From Hydractinia symbiolongicarpus (taxonomy: Eukaryota; Cnidaria; Hydrozoa; Anthoathecata; Hydractiniidae), in the NCBI RefSeq assembly GCF_029227915.1, contig NC_079876.1:14756001-14820000 (forward strand): a stretch of DNA of 64,000 bases, in the 5' to 3' direction. Shown piece after piece: positions 57,250-64,000 of this stretch (positions within the stretch are counted from its first letter, which is position 1; every line of letters starts with the position of its first letter). A model generated the notes under the pieces. That model had not been told where the DNA came from. It did not search any database and saw only the letters and a program-made list of their open reading frames with translations. A program made the position numbers and the translations under genes.

Positions 57250-57980
57250 TTTATTACCAACGGGGAAGAATGCACATTTGATAGTTGAAGATTGTTAAAG
57301 CATTATGGAGATTTAGAGCATAAAAGGGGAAATTATGAAAATGTTTCCATAAGGAAACGACTAACTGTTTGAACAAAGAAAAATAATCAAAAAGTAAGAC
57401 AGCTAGTGAGACAAAGCTATCTTTAGAAACAACTACAAGAAGAGGTCGTTGTTGCAAAGAAGTCTGATGTCAGTAAGTTAAAATGTTTAAATAATAAAGA
57501 GTAACACAAAAACTTCGGTTGATTTATCTGATTTATATATCATGTTCAGAACTTTTTTTGATACATTTATAAAACTATTACTATGGAAACACAGCGACAG
57601 ATGCTCTCCTTCATACATTATTTTTTCTGTAATGGCATGAATCCAGCAACCATGATTTTGTCGTGCATTTGTTATTGCATGATTCGTGCAATGAAATGTA
57701 ATGGCGGTTCTGTAGGAGAAGAGAAATTGGGGTGAGTTTGCTATCTCTATGAAACATTTAAACATATTCTAATTGTCAGTTTTCAATAAAATTTTCAGCA
57801 TAATATTTTCTCATCTATATCTTTTAAGTTTTACAATAAAATAGGCACCTGAGAAAAAGTTGCCTACAGGGTGATTACGCGCCTTTAAGGATATTTTAGG
57901 GGGATCTGATGCATGGATCTTTCTGACATCCGAGCTTGGTTGGAACCGGTATGTTATAGCATCATAATCTCTTGTTTGTA
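57250..57980 (-). repeat. Right inverted arm of composite element
   Basis: Imperfect inverted counterpart of 50470-51300, with order and spacing of the matching blocks preserved. A 92-codon minus-strand ORF (57487-57765) and a 67-codon plus-strand ORF in the left arm (50843-51046) are translations of the same arm sequence (MFKC...FH...AI..FHCTN). The arm may once have been coding, but both copies are short and diverged. Confidence 0.8.
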
Positions 57981-60900
57981 GGTTGAGCCTAACTGTGTGA
58001 GCCTTTTGGCGCCTAATGTCTATTATTTTGAGGCTTAGTCAAAAAAATTATTTGTACCCAAGCACATTTGATCCGTAAGTAAACATGCAGAAAAACATTT
58101 TTAAAAACAATAGTTTTTGTGCGATTTATTTTAATCTCTCGCTTAGTTCACAAATTATTAAATTGCATTACTTTTGCTAATACCTACCTAGGGAATTTTA
58201 TTTTCAATAAGTTTTAGCAAAAATACTAGTAGTTATGAGAAAATAATTACAGTATTGTTTTATCGCGAAGCTTTTGTTAAATCACTTGCAACATAGCTGT
58301 TGCAAAGTTCTTTAAAGTTATTACGATAAACAAAAGATTAAAGTCTCTAAAGACTGTAGAGTCTATCCACCCCTCCAAAATCTCATAAACTCTCCAGGTT
58401 GCGTCTAAGTTCTTCACACTGTTTTCTAAATCTCTCTCATCGTGTTCAAATTGATTCAATATGATAAGTATAAATGAAAATGGATTTAAAATAACACAGA
58501 GTACATTTTAGCAAATATTTTAAAATAACTTACATGTGAACGCAGTTATTTAAAGTGGTTATGCTGTTTTGTGATCTTTACAGCAAATTAAATGTATAGA
58601 GCTTTTGTTCCGTTAGTGCACCCATAAGCAAAACAGAATGACAATTTAAAAAGCTTGTCTGAGTTAAGTGATTATTTTCATGTTTTCTCGATTTGTTTAC
58701 TCACTTAATTCTTCCTACAGTTTAATTTGTTTTTCGTGCCAGCTTGAATCAGCAGGGACACTCTCCACATGTTGTTGTTTTATATTTGTCAAAGCGAACA
58801 TAGAAGCACTGCAACTAAGTACTTCTTTGTAATTAACTGGATTGAGGTACTTTTTCCTTGTGAAAATTTTGGGAAAATGTTTTTTTTTTAAATTTATTTT
58901 CACATCTTCCTAACAATAAATTAAAACAGAAAAAACAACAGTATTGGAGTAACTTTTTATATTGGTAGGAGGGTATTGGTAGAGTGGTACATCGCATGAC
59001 ATATTTTATAAAACATATTTCGTACTCATCACAGATCTTGCACTTGCCATCGACCGACTTGTGACCAGTAACTGGATTAACAATTTTCTCGGTGTCCACG
59101 ACCAAATGTGGATTGCATCTTTTGTGCGTATTTTCTAAGAAAGAAAACCGTGAAGCTGGTCATTTTACAGTTGTGGATGTCCGTCTGCGACCAAGGACTG
59201 AGGGTTGGCCAAGGATACAACACATGCATTTATACTATTCTCATGCGCATGCGCATAACCCGAAAAGTCGTTTGACATTGTAGTGTAGAATCTGAAAAGA
59301 AACTTTGTTCCCGATTTATCGCAGAACATCGGAAACAGCGCATTGCTTTCAGTGCTAGGATCCCTTAAAGTTACGCTTTTTCTTTAACAATTATTTTGTG
59401 TATCATAGTTGAAAATACTTTAAAATTACACTTACAAAATTGAGAAAACAGTCTTCGGATTTCAAATATATTTGCTTCTGCAAATAATTGCCGAAGTAAC
59501 TTCGCAATTTTTCAATATCACTTTGGCAGTCTTTCGGCAGAAAAAATGCCAAAGACAATGGTCAAAAGCACTGAAAACTTTGGCAATTGCCTCTGCAGAC
59601 TTCGGCACTTTCTTCGGCACTTTCTTTGGCACTTTTTAAAATGAAAAAATTATAAATATGATGCCAAACCTTGACGAGTATCAAACATCAACAAATTCTT
59701 ACTTAATCCTGATGTTTTTGTTTTTCTTGGGAATGATAATACAACCTTACTTGGTCACTCCACCATTTTTAACCCGCAGGCCAACTGAATAAAACTATGA
59801 GGCCGATATTGTCAACACAATGCAGTGCATTGGTTGAAGGGATCGTGTTGTCTACTTTCACGTCGTTTAAGGGTTTTCAACATTCTCCCTTAAAAGAGAA
59901 TTCGATAGCTAGGGCCTTGAGACTATGTTTTTTTATTTTTCATCGTTTTCGATGTGGGCAGTGGAAAGTTATTTGTGTCATTGTGGAGATATCTGTTTGA
60001 TGAAATCTATAAGTATGGATAATATGAATATTCATAAAAAAAGGGAAACTACAACAGTCTTTTTCAGAAGAGGCGTGCGATCGCACGCGCACCCCTTGGC
60101 ACACGCTGTGTAAATTTTTTTGAAGTTTTGAGCCACATGATTAAAGATTTTTTTTAGCTTGAAAACAAAGCATATTTTGCCTATTTGCTTGTGATGACCT
60201 GAAAAGTAAACAATAAATATAAAAATGACAGTATAGTCATGCATACTATTTCGGACATGTAGAAAAGGAAGTTAAGATTGAGAGAGTCGCTATACCAGTA
60301 GACGCTCGATCATCGTGTTTGGGTCTCATGATTTAAAACGTCCCCCACTTTTCTGCCGCAAAATGAATGCGCAACAAAAAAATAACTTCGGTGCGTAACA
60401 TTCTTTGCATGTGCGCTTTACATCGCACGCGTTACTTGACACATGCGAATCATCGCACACCTACTCAAATATTCCTGAAAAAGGTCGTAGGCAGTAACCC
60501 TTTTTTAGCTGTCCAAATAGCTGAATTATTTACTCAGTCTTTTATTTATACCATTTTTTTTACTATTTCCCAAAAATATAGGCCTTAATACATAATGAAA
60601 TGATTTTAATTTAAAACCAAAATTGCTGAGTCAGCAGAAATTTTTAACAGCAGTCAGCAGAACTTTCTCTAACAGCATTTGATGCAGCATCCCCTGCTGC
60701 ATCGAATGCTGTTAAAAGAAAAGTATTTGGAATAAAAAGATTTCCGCATACCATATCATGGCTGCGTGGTTCACCAAGCATGTCTGACAATTTTAAAGTA
60801 ACTTTAAAAACGCTTTCGAAAGTTAAAACTCTTGCAGTGTAGCATAATAAAGATCGTCTAAAATTTCTACATCATGCGCCATATTTGTTGTTATTAATGT

Positions 60901-61050
60901 TTCTCTTTTACGCTATTTCTTTCTGTACAATTTCACAAGCACGTAGACTTAACTATATTCGGCAGAACTAATTAATTTGTTCATGAATTTTAATTTAAAG
61001 AGAAATTGTTGAGGCTGAATATTTTTGGTGAAAGATAATAGTATTTTAGC
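57981..61050. other. Non-coding region between composite element and LINE
   Basis: AT-rich. It contains short direct repeats, for example 'ttcggcactttctt' three times near 59600-59635, and a purine/pyrimidine-biased CG-containing stretch near 60070-60440. Short ORFs at 58833-59105 (minus; two CxxC-like cysteines, KCKICDEYEIC) and 59092-59283 (plus) are not convincing. Confidence 0.45.
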
Positions 61051-61248
61051 TGGGTGAAGGGTCTCCTTAAGAGACAAGAGAGGAGTTGAATGTCCTCCAC
61101 CATACCTTAGATTAAAGGGGCGATTGTGGAAGTCCCATGAAATGCCACATAGTGATAGTGTCACTTTAAAAAACACCCAGTCCGGTCTGTGAACGGTTGG
61201 CGCTAGGAAGGGCATCCAGCTGTAAAACAATGCCAAAACTCTTTATTA

Positions 61249-62328
61249 ATGGCCGTAAGAATAGTTAATCAGACAAACTGCGTAAACGGGGCTGGAACTC
61301 TAAGGAGTGAAGGTGTCGCGCACGGTAGGACAGATGTCAGATGTGAGCATCGTCAGACCGTTACCCAGCTATCACATCACAAGGTAGATAACACTAGGTT
61401 GAGGATGGCTAGTGTAAATGTTGGTACTCTGAGAGGTAGAGCAGGTGAAGTAGTTGAAATGTTAGAACGTAGATCTGTTGATATGTGTTGTGTTCAGGAA
61501 GTTAGGTGGAGAGGAGCTTCAGTGAGATTTGTGGAAGGTAGGAGGGCAAGGTATAAGCTTTTTTGGATTGGTAATAGTGATGGATATGGAGGAGTTGGCA
61601 TATTCGTTGCAGAGAAGTGGGTAGAAAAAGTAATAGATGTTATGCGTGTTAATAGTCGTATTATAGTGATAAAGTTTTTGATAGGTAATAAGATTGTCAC
61701 TTTTCTGTCAGTTTATGCTCCACAGTGTGGACTCAGTGAGGAAGATAAAGATAAGTTTTATGATGAGTCAATAGCAGTCACATCAAAGTTTGGAGACACT
61801 GAACTTGTCATGGTGGGCTTTAATGGTCATGTTGGGAAGTCATCTGAAGGTTATAGAGGTGTGCATGGAGGCTATGGATTTGGGAGCAGAAATAAGGAAG
61901 GGGAGAGATTGCTTGAGTTTGGAATGGCAACGGACATGGTGGTTTGCAACACATCATTCAGTAAGAGACAGAGTAGGCTGATAACATATGAGTCAGGTGG
62001 TTGTAAGACACAGATAGATTACTTTTTGGTTAGAAAGTCAGACAAGAATGTGGTGAAGGACGTGAAAGTTATATCGGGGGAAGAGTGTGTTTCCCAGCAT
62101 AGGTTGCTGGTTTGTGATATTATCTTGAAGAGTGTCAGAGAAGCCAAGGGAAAGTACAGGCCCCGTCGAAAAGTCTGGAAGCTGAAGGAAGAGATTGTAG
62201 CAAGACAATTTAGTGCAAAAGTTCAGCAGTTAGCCTACAATAGTCAATGTGATAGTGACAATGTTGAAAGTACTTGGACTACTTTGAAGAATTGTCTTCT
62301 AGAAGCTTCTGATGATACCTGTGGGTGA
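61249..62328 (+). pseudogene. LINE ORF, endonuclease part up to first stop
   Basis: 360 codons with stop. Endonuclease/exonuclease/phosphatase-fold domain that would nick target DNA for retrotransposition. Visible core motifs: N (SVNVGTLR), E (VQEVRW), Y (SVYAPQ), and SQHRLLVCD at the end with the catalytic His. The GDxN aspartate is replaced by Gly. The frame is closed by TGA and reopens in the same frame, showing a nonsense mutation; it is not a natural end. Confidence 0.85.
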
Positions 62329-64000
62329 ACGAAAGGACCAGCTAGACATAGACAGACCTGGTGGTGGAATAATGAGGTTGACCAGTGTATAAAGGAAAAG
62401 AGGAAACTTTGGAAAGAGTGGAAGTCAGGTGGTAGTAAAAATATTTACTTAGAAGCTAAGCGTCAGGCTCGTACAGTAGTGTATAAGGCAAAATCAGAAG
62501 CAGAGAGAAACAGATTTGCAGATGTGTTAAGAAGGGAAGACCAGCGCAATCAGGTATTCAAGATAGCAAAGCAAATGAAGAAGACTAATCAAGATATTGT
62601 AGGTGAGAAGTGTATACGTAATGATGAAGGTGTTTTGGCTAGCACAGAGGAGGAGAAAAGGGTAGCTTGGAAGAATCATTATCAGAGGTTGCTTAACACT
62701 GAGTTTGATTGGGACGAGGATAATTTGTCTGATGATGATGTCGTAAAAGGGCCAGCCATGCAGATCAAGACAGAATGGGTAGTGGAGGCTATTAGGAAAA
62801 TGAAGATTGGCAAGGCTGCAGGAGTATCAGGTAATGTTGCAGAGATGGTAAAAGCATCTGGATATTTTGGAGTTGAGCTTATTACAAGTCTTGCTAACCA
62901 GATTATAAAGGATGGTGCTATTCCGAGTGAGTGGCAGTCGAGTGTAATAGTGAATTGTTTCAAGGGCAAGGGTGATGCATTAGAAAGGGGTAACTATAGA
63001 GGTTTGAAGTTAGTTGATCAAGTAATGAAAGTTATTGAAAGAGTGATTCATAAGTTACTTAGAGAAAGAATTGATATAGATAAGATGCAATTTGGTTTTG
63101 TTCCAGGGCGTGGCACTACAGATGCAATATTTTTTCTCAGACAGCTTCAGGAAAAGTATTTAGGAAAGAGAAAGAATCTCTATTTTGCCTTTGTAGATTT
63201 AGAGAAAGCTTTTGATAAAGTGCCACGTAAAGTTATTTGGTGGGCTATGAGAAAATTAGGTGTGGATGAGTGGCTAGTTACGATGGTTCAGTCTATGTAC
63301 AGCAATGCTAGAAGTCGTGTCAGGATTAACGATTCACTTAGTGATGAATTTAGTGTAAATGTTGGTGTACATCAGGGTTCTGTACTTAGTCCTTTGTTGT
63401 TTATTGTAGTCTTAGAAGCGCTTTCGATGGAGTTCAGAACAGGTTGCCCATGGGAGTTATTGTATGCAGATGATTTGGTTCTCATAGCAGAGTCGATGGA
63501 AGAATAAGTTAAAAAGTGTGAGAAGTGGAAGAAAGGACTAAAAGAGAAAGGGCTGAAGGTAAACACAGCAAAGTCTAAAGTCATGATAAGTAGCATTGCA
63601 GCCTAGTGTGACCTTGTAGTTGGAAAGTGGCCTTGTGGAGTTTGCAGGAAAGGGGTTGGTAGTAACTCAATTTTTTGTCAGACTTGCAAGCATTGCAATA
63701 AGAAGTGCAGTAGTATTAGTGGAAGGTTAAGAGCTGGCATACAGTTTGTATGCAAGCGTTGTAGAGGTGAGATTATAGAGAATGAAGTATTTCCAGCTTT
63801 AATGATGTACAACAGTGGCTCGTTAGAGATAGTTAAGAACTTCTGTTACTTAGGTGATATGTTGGGCAGTGAAGGGGGTGTTGGAAGAAGTGTTACTTGC
63901 AGGATAGGTTCTGCTTGGAAAAAGTTTAGAGAGTTACTTCCTTTATTGACTAGCAGAGTCCTGTCAATTGTGGTAAAAGGTAGGTTGTATGAGGCCTGTG
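62329..64000 (+). pseudogene. LINE ORF, reverse transcriptase part with two further stops
   Basis: Continues the endonuclease frame: linker rich in charged residues, then the RT fingers/palm with the YADD catalytic motif at about 63466-63477 and the FVDLEKAFD aspartate near 63195. It is interrupted at 63505 and 63604, then a cysteine cluster and a thumb-like segment (FCYLGDMLGSEGGV) run to the window edge. Two stops after the catalytic core rule out a full-length product. Confidence 0.85.

Larger units (their letters stand above)
61249..64000 (+). mobile_element. APE-type non-LTR retrotransposon (LINE), inactivated, truncated by window
   Basis: One reading frame covers an apurinic-type endonuclease (about 61400-62250: ASVNVGTLRGRAGEVVEML, CVQEVRWRG, SVYAPQ, HRLLVCD) and a reverse transcriptase (about 62750-63480: LVDQVMKVIER, FGFVPGRGTTDAI, FAFVDLEKAFD, HQGSVLSPLLF, YADDLV). 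A cysteine-rich segment follows (CGVCRKG...CQTCKHCNKKC, about 63630-63720). In-frame stops at 62326-62328 (TGA where a Trp is expected), 63505-63507 (TAA) and 63604-63606 (TAG) break it. In the endonuclease the GDxN catalytic motif reads VGFN, so the aspartate is lost. The sequence before the ATG (ggaagggcatccagctgtaaaac, ~61210) looks like element 5' leader. The 3' part lies beyond the window. Family within the RTE/Jockey-like groups not resolved. Confidence 0.93.

Overview
The window is AT-rich eukaryotic DNA with spliced genes (GT-AG introns), long introns, MITE-like elements, minisatellites, a Tc1/mariner remnant and a LINE. The gene content points to an early-branching animal: secreted proteins with ShK-type cysteine domains, and stonustoxin-like (SNTX) / fibronectin III / very-large-GTPase (VLIG/GVIN) proteins, a combination typical of cnidarians. 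A hydrozoan is my best guess, but the species cannot be fixed from the sequence alone.

Layout. (1) 1-32021 is a tandem array. Its junctions, 2135/2136, 11330/11331 and 20106/20107, give units of about 9.2, 8.8 and 11.9 kb, and the array probably continues off the left edge. Each unit carries, on the minus strand, a five-exon gene for a secreted multi-domain cysteine-rich protein (signal peptide, ShK domain, papilin-like FGCC cassette, degenerate ShK-like domain, ShK domain) behind a conserved TATA box. It is followed by a 432-bp severed 3' end of the VLIG gene. The intact VLIG gene lies at the right edge of the array, so the array arose by a duplication with one breakpoint inside VLIG coding sequence. 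The third unit has an extra internal duplication that adds two exons, one of them frameshifted, and a 729-bp insertion.

(2) 31590-45676, minus strand, holds three very large exons. The last encodes the VLIG region, the middle one an SNTX module plus three FN3 domains, and the first another SNTX module plus an FN3 domain split by a very long charged insertion. The last two join in frame across a 390-bp intron. The first and second have matching splice phases across 3.46 kb, so the whole may be one gene of about 3400 codons. The VLIG G domain has lost its recognisable P-loop lysine/serine and looks like a pseudo-GTPase.

(3) 45.7-50.4 kb is mostly non-coding, with a tRNA-like element. (4) About 50.5-58.0 kb looks like a composite repeat: imperfect inverted arms (about 50470-51300 and 57250-57980) enclose 53-bp-period minisatellite arrays, a Tc1/mariner transposase tail, a remnant of another transposon protein, and an intact 274-codon ORF with a BEN-like C-terminal domain. 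(5) 61249-64000 is a non-LTR retrotransposon (APE endonuclease plus reverse transcriptase in one frame) broken by three in-frame stops and running off the right edge.

The most unusual parts are the SNTX-FN3-VLIG pseudo-GTPase locus, its co-amplification with secreted ShK genes, and the inverted-arm BEN element. Any defence or innate-immune role is inferred from family membership; nothing in the sequence shows it directly.
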